Source of the DNA: Hadesarchaea archaeon
GTDB lineage: Archaea; Hadarchaeota; Hadarchaeia; Hadarchaeales; WYZ-LMO6
DNA length: 37,475 nt
Direction of reading: 5' to 3'
Assembly (NCBI GenBank): GCA_029259185.1
Contig: JAPDJF010000036.1
Location: 1 to 37,475, forward strand
Shown: one piece after another, positions 24,668 to 32,493 of the stretch
Layout of the letters: every line of letters starts with the position of its first letter
How positions within the stretch are numbered: the stretch's first letter is position 1
Program-made: the position numbers and the translations under genes
Notes under the pieces: generated by a model
What the model saw: only the letters and a program-made list of their open reading frames with translations
Told to the model about the DNA's origin: nothing
Databases searched by the model: none

Positions 24668-24811
24668 TCAAATTTGTCTGAGGGTAAAGCCGTTGAACGA
24701 GTAGCTAAACGAATTGGAATTTCTTATGGTCTTTTTCAGCAGGTGCTCTGACTCCTCGATGGCTCGCTTGTAGACGATGGCGTTGTAAACGGTTCTGGGA
24801 GAAATTTTCAT
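24668..24811 (-). CDS. Short helix-turn-helix-like reading frame (47 aa)
   Basis: The frame from ATG 24811 to TGA 24668-24670 reads MKISPRTVYNAIVYKRAIEE then SEHLLKK. The SPRTVYNAIVYKRAI part looks like a recognition helix. The frame continues upstream without an obvious start, through the palindrome at 24828-24856. It may be part of a degraded regulator or transposase, or not coding. Support is limited. Confidence 0.25.
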   Translation of the reverse strand: MKISPRTVYNAIVYKRAIEESEHLLKKTIRNSNSFSYSFNGFTLRQI

Positions 24812-24827
24812 TTCATCGGCGACATAC

Positions 24828-24856
24828 CCAATAACTGCAAAATTTGCAGTTATTGG
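24828..24856. repeat. 29-bp perfect inverted repeat
   Basis: The arms CCAATAACTGCAAA and TTTGCAGTTATTGG (14 bp each) flank one central base. It is too tight for a normal RNA hairpin, so a protein-binding site or a rearrangement junction is more likely. The stretch 24857-25042 that follows holds no recognisable gene; it is AT-rich and has a weak inverted pair TTGGTAC/GTACCAA. Confidence 0.6.
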
Positions 24857-25042
24857 TTTCAGAAAAAGGATATAATTGAAGACGTCTCAGCCGAAATCAG
24901 GGCCGTTATTTCCAAAGTGAAAGCCAAAAGTATTTTGACTTCCGTTTGGTTGGTACAAAATATTTGAATTCAGAAGCAAGGGACACCCACTCGCGATTCT
25001 CAGTAAAACCGTACCAAATAACCGTTTTAAATAAATTCTCGA

Positions 25043-25372
25043 TCACGCTCTTCCATGACTAATTTTTTCTTTTTTTATCCTAGTACAGATATGACAATAC
25101 ATCCGGAGTATCTGTTCTCCCTCAACTTTTCCACTGGCTATTGCATCTGATAGCTCTCTCAAAGGTTTTTTCACCCCCCACTTTCTGATCGTCCTAATGT
25201 ATCCTGAACCTCGCAACTCGTTCAGATATTGGCTTACCGCAGGCTGGGTAATACCAAGCTTTTTCGCAACCTCGGCCTGGGTAAGCTTGTGACGCTTAAC
25301 GAGATCCCTCACGAGCATCGCCCTAAGAGCCGGAAGGACGTGTTTAGTGACGATTTCACAAGGTGGTCTCAT
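25043..25372 (-). CDS. HTH transcriptional regulator (COG2522-like) with a C-terminal CxxC
   Basis: A 109-aa protein. It opens PPCEIVTKHVLPALRAMLVR, and the DNA-binding helices are TQAEVAKKLGITQPAVSQYL. A basic stretch follows and the C-terminus has MYCHICTRI with Cys93 and Cys96. Cys5 lies at the N-terminus. Together these could bind a metal or Fe-S cluster; that is an inference. It is divergent from the cysteine desulfurase gene, sharing a 153-bp spacer, so it may regulate sulfur or Fe-S genes. Confidence 0.75.
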   Translation of the reverse strand: MRPPCEIVTKHVLPALRAMLVRDLVKRHKLTQAEVAKKLGITQPAVSQYLNELRGSGYIRTIRKWGVKKPLRELSDAIASGKVEGEQILRMYCHICTRIKKEKISHGRA

Positions 25373-25493
25373 CCTAGTCCCATAACAATGTTAACTTTTA
25401 CTTAAAAAATCTAGGATACCCAATAGACCATCGAATCTACCTACCACAAGTTTTGAGTTCCTCTATCTCTCTCAAATCTGACTTTAGATAACC

Positions 25494-25502
25494 GATTTAT
25501 TG
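25494..25502 (+). promoter_or_regulatory. TATA-like promoter of the cysteine desulfurase gene
   Basis: GATTTATTG lies about 30 bp before the ATG at 25526, a usual spacing for an archaeal TATA box with a leaderless or short-leader transcript. The rest of the 153-bp spacer is AT-rich and must also hold the promoter of the divergent regulator. Confidence 0.4.
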
Positions 25503-25525
25503 TCTCTGGATAATATCTGGTCTGA

Positions 25526-26728
25526 ATGACGAAGGGTGTTGACGAGGTTCGCGCTGAAATCCCATTCCTGCAAACCGGAATCATTTATTTAGATAGTGCC
25601 GCAACGACGCCAACACCGCGACCGGTTATCGATGCCATGCTCGAGTATTTCCATGAGTTCAGCGCGAACGTTGGAAGGGGTCTACACTGTGCCACCAAAA
25701 TGGCAACTGAAGCATTTGAAGCTACTCGAGAGAAGATAGCCAAAATCATCCACGCAAAACCCAAAGAAATAGCTTACACCAAAAACACGACCGAAGCGAT
25801 AAACATCATCGCCCAAGGACTGAAGTGGCGGAAGAACGATAAGATAATAACCACGATCCTAGAGCACCATAGCAACCTCCTTCCTTGGCAACGTTTAAAG
25901 CAAAAGGGGATCGAACTCGAAGTGATTAAACCACTTACGAAGGAATGTTTGATAGACCCGGCTACGGTAGAGGCGACGATCGATGCTAAAACCCGTTTGA
26001 TCGCAATCCATCACGTTTCCAATGCTGTAGGGAGTATCCAACCAGTAGAAGAAATAGGAAAAATAGCAAGAGATAATGGGATAATCTTCCTAATCGATGC
26101 CGCCCAGTCGGTGGGGCACATGCCTGTTGATGTCCGAAAACTCAAATGTGACTTTCTAGCTGCACCGGGTCACAAGGGGCTGTTAGGGCCCCAGGGTACG
26201 GGTTTCCTCTACGCACGGGAGGATCGATGGAACGAACTCGAACCGTTATTGGTAGGCGGGGGAATAGTAAAGGATGTAGACATCCTCCATCACGAACTCG
26301 TTGATCCCCCCCAACTTTTCGACGCCGGAACACCAAACATCCCTGGTATAATCGGTCTCGGTCGTGCGTGTGAGTATGTGGCGGAGATAGGTATAGAGCG
26401 GATTGCCAAGCGTGAAAGGATGTTGACCAGACGGATCTTAAAAATTTTAGATATCGAGAATGTAGAAGTCTATGGCCCCCGTCATGTCAACCGGAGGGGA
26501 GGAGTCATTAGCTTTAACGTCAAAGGATTAAACCCACACGACGTAGCATCGATGTTAGACGAACTCAAGAGGATAGCCGTCCGCTCTGGCCATCATTGCG
26601 CCCAGCCCACCATGCGGTACCTCGGTGTCCAAGGAACGGTGCGAGCTTCGGTGCACTACTTCAACACAGAAGATGAAGTGGATAAATTCGTAACAACTAT
26701 CGAACAAATAGCGGGAGAATTCGGTTAG
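25526..26728 (+). CDS. Cysteine desulfurase, SufS/CsdA-type
   Basis: A 400-aa class V aminotransferase-fold protein. The PLP lysine is Lys217 in APGHKGLLGPQGTG. The catalytic Cys358 lies in RSGHHCAQP, the SufS-type context. DAAQSVGHMPVD supplies the Asp and Gln that hold PLP. It transfers sulfur from cysteine to scaffolds and carrier proteins. Its neighbours (E1, ThiS-like carrier, SepCysS, homocysteine pair, NifU-like scaffold) are all sulfur-linked. Strict methanogens that use sulfide often lack such an enzyme, so its presence beside SepCysS is worth noting. Confidence 0.9.
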   Translation: MTKGVDEVRAEIPFLQTGIIYLDSAATTPTPRPVIDAMLEYFHEFSANVGRGLHCATKMATEAFEATREKIAKIIHAKPKEIAYTKNTTEAINIIAQGLKWRKNDKIITTILEHHSNLLPWQRLKQKGIELEVIKPLTKECLIDPATVEATIDAKTRLIAIHHVSNAVGSIQPVEEIGKIARDNGIIFLIDAAQSVGHMPVDVRKLKCDFLAAPGHKGLLGPQGTGFLYAREDRWNELEPLLVGGGIVKDVDILHHELVDPPQLFDAGTPNIPGIIGLGRACEYVAEIGIERIAKRERMLTRRILKILDIENVEVYGPRHVNRRGGVISFNVKGLNPHDVASMLDELKRIAVRSGHHCAQPTMRYLGVQGTVRASVHYFNTEDEVDKFVTTIEQIAGEFG

Positions 26729-26737
26729 TAACTCTCT

Positions 26738-27142
26738 TTACAGTTTAGACGATATCCGAAGAGCGCGGACTGGGCACATAGATACACAGACCTCACAACA
26801 TATGCACTTTTCCTCATTCAACTCCAACGAGAAATCCTGATTCAACCGAAGAGCTTTAGTCGGACACACCGAGATACAAGCCCCACAGTCAAAGCACAGC
26901 TCCCTGTCCAGCTCAATAGTCCTCTCCGTTTCCCATACCTCTACCCCCTTCTCTCTAAAGAGGGTGAGAATCCTGTCCATTTCGGCCTCTGAGGCGTCGA
27001 AAGATATCAAAATCTCCCCCCCCTTCCCCGTGATATTCGCATACAAAATATTGACGAGCAAGCCACTCTCTTTGATGACCGAAGCTAGTATTGGCTCTTC
27101 GGCCTTCTGTGATGAGTACCTTATAAACACCTTTCTTTTCAC
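26738..27142 (-). CDS. NIL-domain ferredoxin, homocysteine-synthesis partner (MA1822-like)
   Basis: A 134-aa protein. Residues 1-70 form an NIL domain (FIRYSSQKAEEPILASVIKE, with LLVNILYANI). Two [4Fe-4S] motifs follow: CFDCGACISVCP and CICCEVCVSMCP. In Methanosarcina the homologue MA1822 works with the DUF39 protein MA1821 in making homocysteine from aspartate semialdehyde and sulfide. The start overlaps the DUF39 gene stop by 4 bp, so the pair is translationally coupled. Confidence 0.88.
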   Translation of the reverse strand: MKRKVFIRYSSQKAEEPILASVIKESGLLVNILYANITGKGGEILISFDASEAEMDRILTLFREKGVEVWETERTIELDRELCFDCGACISVCPTKALRLNQDFSLELNEEKCICCEVCVSMCPVRALRISSKL

Positions 27143-28653
27143 TTCTTTCTCCTCCCTAAAAGTCTTGAGATGTCTTCACTCGTGAGTATCCCTTTTACCT
27201 CCATCCCGCTATTGACCACAGGTACACCCGAGATCTTGTGCTTTTCCAGCGTCCTGGCCACGAAGTCGACCGGTTCATCTTCATGGGCTGTAATAACCCT
27301 TGTCGTCATTACTTCAGAAAGTCTGTTTTTCTTCGTCCCTATGGAAGTAGCGATGTCCCAAGATGTCACTATACCAATGAGCTTTCCTTTTTCGTCAACG
27401 ATCGGCAAATGATCGATATTTTTCTCCCTCAGGATCTTGGCTGCCTCCGCGATCGGATAGTCCGCCCTGCCCGTTATCACCTCTTTTGTCATCACGTCCC
27501 TGACCAAAGGAGTAACTTCAGCCTGCTTCATCGGCCTACAAACGCTATCGCTCGGTAATCTTTGGAGAGGTTGGGATAACAAAAATTCTCCTCTCTCTAT
27601 CCACTCCTTCAGGGTTAAGGCTATTTCTCTAGCCAACTTGAAGCTTCCTAGTGGGCTAACCGGGACCGACTTACCAGCGAGCTCGATTTCGCCCGATCTG
27701 AGTTCCGCATACGAAACCTCTCTCAGCACGGGTCTATCCCTCCTGGGGACACCGTAGTCCAGAACTTCTGTCTTTATTTGGGTCTCATCGAGCCCAGCAC
27801 TCTGGGCGATCCTTTCGTTGAGGATCGGGATGGGAACTCCGAGTCCTACATAAAGTGATGTCCCATACCGATGGATGGTGCACCCACGCAGATACCGAGG
27901 TTTCATCTGCTTCAGATCCCCCACCACCGCTATCGTTCCCAGTCCCCGCTTTGGGTCGTGCTGGGTCCCTTCCCAGAATATGTATCCCTTCCCTCCACCT
28001 AGGAATATCCGTGTACCTATTCCTATCGTCTCGTAAGTGGGATCTTTGGTGAGAGGGCTCAGCACCCCAGCTCCGGAAAAGGTGACATTTCCAAAATTCG
28101 GTAAAAGCATTCCCATATAGGTGTAGATCGTTTCATCACGTGAATTCGCGGCTGCACGGTAGCGCTGATAAGCGTTGCGTGGGCTACAGAGTATTGCCTG
28201 ATTCAGATCCTCGATCGTGATCACCGTCTCTATTTCCTTCCTAGGATAGCAGTCAGTACTATACCCCCTACCGCGGAGTACCACTTCCCTACCTCGGACC
28301 AAATCTTCGATGACATGCCCTCCACCGTACTCCATTCCCCTGCTCACAGACATAGAAGTGGCACCAATGTACGTATCCACCGCGGCGAGCCCAGCATAGG
28401 CAGGTACATCATTCAGGTATATCTCCCCCCCACCGAACTTGATCGGGGGATCCGAGTGACCAAAATTCAAGAATGCACCGGAGCTGCACATCGCCCCGAA
28501 TGTACCGGTTGTGACCACATCGACTTCTCTCGCTGCCTTGACCGAACCTTTTTCCTTAACTATCTGAACCATCTCCTCTGCCGTTACCACTACCGCATCG
28601 CCGCTCCGTATGCGCTCGTTTATGTACTCAATCGTTTTCTTTACCTCGGTCAT
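27139..28653 (-). CDS. DUF39-CBS protein, L-aspartate semialdehyde sulfurtransferase (MA1821/MJ0100-like)
   Basis: A 504-aa protein. Residues 1 to about 370 form the DUF39 (homocysteine synthesis) domain, with AMCSSGAFLNFGHSDPPIK, YIGATSMSVSRGMEYGGGHV, GYSTDCYPRKE and LGGGKGYIFWEGTQH. Two CBS domains follow (VRDVMTKEVITGRADYPIAE to the end). The Cys residues of MCSSG and TDCYPRKE are candidates for sulfur handling. The enzyme makes homocysteine from aspartate semialdehyde together with the NIL ferredoxin. The C-terminal CBS pair suggests control by an adenosyl ligand such as SAM, as in MJ0100. Confidence 0.9.
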   Translation of the reverse strand: MTEVKKTIEYINERIRSGDAVVVTAEEMVQIVKEKGSVKAAREVDVVTTGTFGAMCSSGAFLNFGHSDPPIKFGGGEIYLNDVPAYAGLAAVDTYIGATSMSVSRGMEYGGGHVIEDLVRGREVVLRGRGYSTDCYPRKEIETVITIEDLNQAILCSPRNAYQRYRAAANSRDETIYTYMGMLLPNFGNVTFSGAGVLSPLTKDPTYETIGIGTRIFLGGGKGYIFWEGTQHDPKRGLGTIAVVGDLKQMKPRYLRGCTIHRYGTSLYVGLGVPIPILNERIAQSAGLDETQIKTEVLDYGVPRRDRPVLREVSYAELRSGEIELAGKSVPVSPLGSFKLAREIALTLKEWIERGEFLLSQPLQRLPSDSVCRPMKQAEVTPLVRDVMTKEVITGRADYPIAEAAKILREKNIDHLPIVDEKGKLIGIVTSWDIATSIGTKKNRLSEVMTTRVITAHEDEPVDFVARTLEKHKISGVPVVNSGMEVKGILTSEDISRLLGRRKK

Positions 28654-28703
28654 GCCGATGTTACTTCTTGAAACTTCTCGTTTTAAAAGCTTTTTGGCAT
28701 TAA

Positions 28704-28738
28704 ATAACTCTGAGTTATAAATAATAACTCACAGTTTT
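28704..28738. promoter_or_regulatory. Tandem palindromic operator between the DUF39 and XRE-CBS genes
   Basis: ATAACTC-T-GAGTTAT at 28704-28718 is a perfect 15-bp inverted repeat. A second, imperfect copy (ATAACTC-A-CAGTTTT) lies at 28724-28738. Their centres are 20 bp apart, about two helical turns, which suits two dimers on one DNA face. The site is between divergent genes and next to the XRE-CBS regulator. Confidence 0.6.
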
Positions 28739-28785
28739 TAAAAACGGGGAAAAATTTATGATCCCTCCCCCTACGGTATTTCGAG

Positions 28786-29421
28786 ATGGAAAGATTGATT
28801 CGGCCATCCGAGATCAAGCCTCTGCGGGTGAAACTTGGCTTGACCCAAGCTCAGCTTGCCAGATTGTCGGGAGTGACCCAAGCATATATAGCGAAAATCG
28901 AAGCCGGACTCGCGGATCCAAAGATTTCGACCATTGAGAGGATTTCAAATGCCCTCGCCAGATCCGTTCCTGCTAGGAGCGGAGGGAAAAAAGGACTCAC
29001 CGCTGAACAGATGATGACCTCACCGATAATTCACGTGAAGCGGGGCGATACGATAAGGCACGCCATAAAGCTCATGCGGACTCACGATATCTCCCAATTA
29101 CCGGTACTCGAAGGTGGGATACAGGTAGGTTCAATATCCGAAGCCATTCTCATGAAAAAGATAACCGCGGGGGGGAATGTCGAAAAACTCGTTAGGAGCA
29201 CGGTAGAGAGGATGATGGAAGCACCATTCCCAACCGTGAACAGGGATACTAATGCATACATCGTGTACTCCATCCTCGAACATAGTCCAGCCGTTCTCGT
29301 GGTGGATCGGAGCCGTGCGGTGGGGATCATCACCAAGGCTGATGTGCTCCGGTTGATGGTGAAGCCAAAACATGTGGAGAGAGGTGCAACAAGGAAATAT
29401 CGAGATCTCGTTAAAGGGTGA
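28786..29421 (+). CDS. XRE-type HTH regulator with two CBS domains
   Basis: A 211-aa protein. The N-terminal HTH spans about 8-54 (LRVKLGLTQAQLARLSGVTQAYIAKIEAGLADP). Two CBS domains follow, from EQMMTSPIIHVKRG to the end at about residue 195. CBS pairs sense adenosyl ligands. It is divergent from the homocysteine-synthesis gene across a tandem palindrome, so it likely controls that operon and itself in response to SAM or AMP/ATP; this is an inference. Confidence 0.85.
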   Translation: MERLIRPSEIKPLRVKLGLTQAQLARLSGVTQAYIAKIEAGLADPKISTIERISNALARSVPARSGGKKGLTAEQMMTSPIIHVKRGDTIRHAIKLMRTHDISQLPVLEGGIQVGSISEAILMKKITAGGNVEKLVRSTVERMMEAPFPTVNRDTNAYIVYSILEHSPAVLVVDRSRAVGIITKADVLRLMVKPKHVERGATRKYRDLVKG

Positions 29422-29431
29422 AAGGGAAAAC

Positions 29432-30514
29432 ATGAATCAAGCAGGGGATCCGCAAACGATGAAGATAGAGCTCCTTTGCCGGGGGGCGCGAACCAAGGGA
29501 ATTTACAGGGGGAGGAGATGGGGAGCTGGCCCCTCGGGTGGCAGGTGTGTGATGTTCCAAGATGGTGATGTTCTTAACATCCCATTGAGGGGGAGATTCG
29601 TCAAAAAATCCCCGTTCGAACTGAAAGGGAAAGACGGAAGGTGGGAAGTGTATAGGTCTGGAAAAGCTATGACTAGTGTATCACCCATTCCCTTGCCTAG
29701 GTTTTACCAGAAGAGGACCTCGGACGGAATTCCTATGTACAAAGTAGCCAAGCTCCACGGTAAAGATTGCCTGGCCACCACCCTCCTCTCAACTTGCTGG
29801 AGATGGAGACAAGGCAAGGCATGCAAGTTCTGTGCGATAGAAATCCATGGAGAGAAAAGGCCGCTAATAAGAAAAAGCGGGAAACAGCTGGCCGAAGCAG
29901 CCAAAGTCGCGATGGAAGAGGGGGTAGCGAAACACATGACGATAACCACGGGAACCAATCCCTCCCCCGACAGGGGTGCGATGATGCTAGCGGGAGTTGT
30001 GGAGGAGATCAAGGGCTCGGTGGAAATTCCTATCGAAGTTCACCTAGAACCCCCCGAGGATCTGGAAGTTCTGGATACCCTGAGGGGGGCTGGGGTGGAT
30101 GGGGTGGGAATCCATCTGGAGTTCTTCGACGAAAAGATTCGGAAGGAGGTATGTCCCGGAAAAGCTGAGATCGGGAGGGAGGAATACATCAAATCTTGGA
30201 AAGAGGCTGTGAGAACATTCGGTAGGCTCCAAGTTAGCTCTTTCCTCATAGTCGGCCTCGGGGAATCCGAGCAAAGTGTTGTTGGCGGAATCGAAACACT
30301 CTGCAAGCTGGGGGTGGTTCCCCATGTCGTTCCCTTCAGACCGATTCCGGGTACCCCGCTCGGTGATCTGGATCCGCCCGATCCTAAACGTCTGGTAAAG
30401 ATATATGAAGAGATGGAGCGAATGTACAAACGCTATAGGATATCTCCTCGGAAAGTGAGAAGTGGTTGTGCTAGGTGTAGGGCCTGTGGGATCGACGCAC
30501 TAATTCCGTTCTAG
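29432..30514 (+). CDS. Radical SAM protein, MSMEG_0568-like family
   Basis: A 360-aa protein from ATG 29432, 10 bp after the XRE-CBS stop. The cluster-binding cysteines are C122, C131 and C134 in CWRWRQGKACKFCAIE, a Cx8CxxC arrangement rather than the usual Cx3CxxC. I recall the MSMEG_0568-like family having the same kind of spacing, but that needs a search. SAM-binding strand features (EVHLEPPEDLEVL, GVGIHLEFFD) fit the radical SAM barrel. A C-terminal CARCRACG may bind a second cluster. The substrate is unknown. Confidence 0.7.
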   Translation: MNQAGDPQTMKIELLCRGARTKGIYRGRRWGAGPSGGRCVMFQDGDVLNIPLRGRFVKKSPFELKGKDGRWEVYRSGKAMTSVSPIPLPRFYQKRTSDGIPMYKVAKLHGKDCLATTLLSTCWRWRQGKACKFCAIEIHGEKRPLIRKSGKQLAEAAKVAMEEGVAKHMTITTGTNPSPDRGAMMLAGVVEEIKGSVEIPIEVHLEPPEDLEVLDTLRGAGVDGVGIHLEFFDEKIRKEVCPGKAEIGREEYIKSWKEAVRTFGRLQVSSFLIVGLGESEQSVVGGIETLCKLGVVPHVVPFRPIPGTPLGDLDPPDPKRLVKIYEEMERMYKRYRISPRKVRSGCARCRACGIDALIPF

Positions 30515-30519
30515 AGAGA

Positions 30520-31728
30520 TCATCGAAGCCATTTTCTCCAAGCCGCAAACTCTCCACCTAACAAACTCAGTGCTACTGTTATTCGCTGAGCGTGCCTAGT
30601 CCCCTCCGCTATACCAGCTTGCCTGACCGTATTAAATGCCCGATAGACCGAGTATTCGGCCGTCGTTCCTATTCCTCCGTACCACTCGAGCACATCACTC
30701 AGAGCTTTCATACAGTCATCCGTAGCTATCGTTCTGACCAACGCACCCGCGAACAACACATCTTCGAGCTTGGCTTCCCCTTTCAGGTATCTGTCCATCA
30801 TCCAAGCTGCTCGGTAACACATCCATTTACAAGCTTGGATCCTGGAGTAGTCTTCTGCCAATTCGAACTGGATGCCTTCGAAAGCGGCTATCGGTCGCCC
30901 AAATGCCTGGCGTTGTTTTATGTACTCTATCCCTTGCTCAAGTGCTGCCTCTGTTGATGCTATCTGGCTCATGGCGGTGGCTACCCTAGCTCTGGCGAAA
31001 GATTCATAGGTGAGCGGCACTCCCTGGCCCTCCTTTCCAAGCAGACAATACTCTGGAACCCTTGTCCCATCGTACTTTATCCCACCTAGATCCACACCCA
31101 TCCCACGGTAATCCTGGAATGTCATCCCGTTAGAGTCTGCTGGGATGTAGAGCAGACTCATCCCCCTCGCCCTCTGCCTGAACTCCGGATTGGTATTCAC
31201 GGTGGTTATGAACCCCCCACCATACTTTCGAGTCTCGGGAACGCAACTCACCATGAGCTTCTCTCCGTTCACCACATACTCCCCATTTTTTCTGTCCGCC
31301 GTCGTCACTATTCTAGTGAAGTCCGTTCCACATCCTGGCTCGGTGGAATGAAGAGGAGTTATCCAACCCTTCTCTACGACATTCGGGAGAACCTCCTCCT
31401 TTAATCTCTCGGTGCCGTGGACTTCAATACTCTTGACACAACTCGCCCCATACCACGCTGCTATGGAACCGAACCCTGATCGATCGGCTTTCGCGAGTTC
31501 TTCGACCGCTATTATGTAGGTCAAGAAGTCCGCATTCCCACCACCCCAGTCTTCTGAAATGAGCAAGCCAAAGAAGCCGAATTCCGTTAAAGCCTTATGT
31601 ACATCTGGTGTCAGGCTCCTGTTCTCGATCATCTCTTTCTCCTTTGGAGTAACGTGCTTGGCACAGTACTCTTTGAACTGTCTTCTGAAGATCTCCTGCT
31701 CCTCTGTAAAAGTAAAATCTAACGCCAT
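30520..31728 (-). CDS. Acyl-CoA dehydrogenase
   Basis: A 402-aa protein that starts MALDFTFTEEQEIFRRQFKE. The FAD/substrate domain has LHSTEPGCGTDFTRIVTTA. The helical C-terminus has QAGIAEGTRHAQRITVAL, where the Glu of EGT is the catalytic base. The middle domain is larger than average, with YGGGFITTVNTNPEFRQRARG. It catalyses alpha,beta-dehydrogenation of an acyl-CoA and passes electrons to ETF. It is preceded by an SCP2-domain gene and a second acyl-CoA dehydrogenase on the same strand. It converges on the radical SAM gene with a 5-bp gap. Confidence 0.9.
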   Translation of the reverse strand: MALDFTFTEEQEIFRRQFKEYCAKHVTPKEKEMIENRSLTPDVHKALTEFGFFGLLISEDWGGGNADFLTYIIAVEELAKADRSGFGSIAAWYGASCVKSIEVHGTERLKEEVLPNVVEKGWITPLHSTEPGCGTDFTRIVTTADRKNGEYVVNGEKLMVSCVPETRKYGGGFITTVNTNPEFRQRARGMSLLYIPADSNGMTFQDYRGMGVDLGGIKYDGTRVPEYCLLGKEGQGVPLTYESFARARVATAMSQIASTEAALEQGIEYIKQRQAFGRPIAAFEGIQFELAEDYSRIQACKWMCYRAAWMMDRYLKGEAKLEDVLFAGALVRTIATDDCMKALSDVLEWYGGIGTTAEYSVYRAFNTVRQAGIAEGTRHAQRITVALSLLGGEFAAWRKWLR

Positions 31729-31747
31729 CCCTTTACTCCGAAAAAAG

Positions 31748-31757
31748 ATTATTTAAC
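31748..31757 (-). promoter_or_regulatory. TATA-like promoter of the acyl-CoA dehydrogenase gene
   Basis: On the minus strand GTTAAATAAT lies about 20-30 bp before the ATG at 31728, followed by GGAGTAAAGGG directly before the start. This means the gene is probably transcribed on its own as well as after the SCP2 gene. Confidence 0.4.
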
Positions 31758-31846
31758 TCTATCGGCTGCGAACTCAAGAACTCAGAGAGCTTTCACTCTT
31801 TGAGAAAAAATTAAAAGTTAAGACCCATCGAAAGACTGGGGTTAAA

Positions 31847-32410
31847 TCAGCTGCCCTTAATGACCCTTGTTAGGCTCGTCATTACGGGTGCCAACTTCAT
31901 CCCAATAGCCATACTGCCTTCCATCGTATACTGCTTAGCCATGAACCCTTTGATTGGATCGACGGTGCCCGCAAACATTCCTACCAGAACTTTCGTCGGT
32001 CCCCTCAGGGTCAAATCGGCTTTTGGCAGTAAATCAGTGCCACCCGAGATCTTACCTCCGCTTATCTTCAGGTGCCCCTTCAGCGGACTATCCGTAGCCT
32101 CAAAATTCACACCTATTTCCCCAGCACTCTTCAATTTGTTTTGGATATCCGCATTCTTCTCAGCGAGTATGCTTGCTCCTTCCCACAAAACATCCATGAA
32201 TTTACTCGACAACTCTGGTGCCTCACTCACAAATTTTCCGATGTCGATTTCGTTCATTTTGTTCATCAGTTTCGGTATCAGGTCGGGTACGGCTTCCATC
32301 AGCTTCCCAACATTTCCCTTCAACTGATCCATTAATGGTGGAAGGTTTGTCTTCAGTTCGTCTTCGGACATCTTCATGGCTTCTTCAACGGCTTTTTTTA
32401 GTTCCTCCAT
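31847..32410 (-). CDS. SCP2-type lipid-binding protein
   Basis: A 187-aa protein starting MEELKKAVEEAMKMSEDELK. The N-terminal 90 residues are helical and charged. The C-terminal half (INFEATDSPLKGHLKISGG-like sequence, then LTLRGPTKVLVGMFAGTVDPIKGFM) is a sterol-carrier-protein-2 fold. I chose the ATG at 32410 rather than 32452 because TTTTTATA lies about 25 bp upstream, at about 32432-32439, within the longer frame. SCP2 proteins bind acyl chains or acyl-CoA; its position between two acyl-CoA dehydrogenases fits that. Confidence 0.75.
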   Translation of the reverse strand: MEELKKAVEEAMKMSEDELKTNLPPLMDQLKGNVGKLMEAVPDLIPKLMNKMNEIDIGKFVSEAPELSSKFMDVLWEGASILAEKNADIQNKLKSAGEIGVNFEATDSPLKGHLKISGGKISGGTDLLPKADLTLRGPTKVLVGMFAGTVDPIKGFMAKQYTMEGSMAIGMKLAPVMTSLTRVIKGS

Positions 32411-32493
32411 ACCGTTTCCACTTTTCCTAAAAGTATAAAAAGTTTGGGCCATTCGATGACCAAAGCCCGTAATCTCAGCTCGGGCTCAACCGC

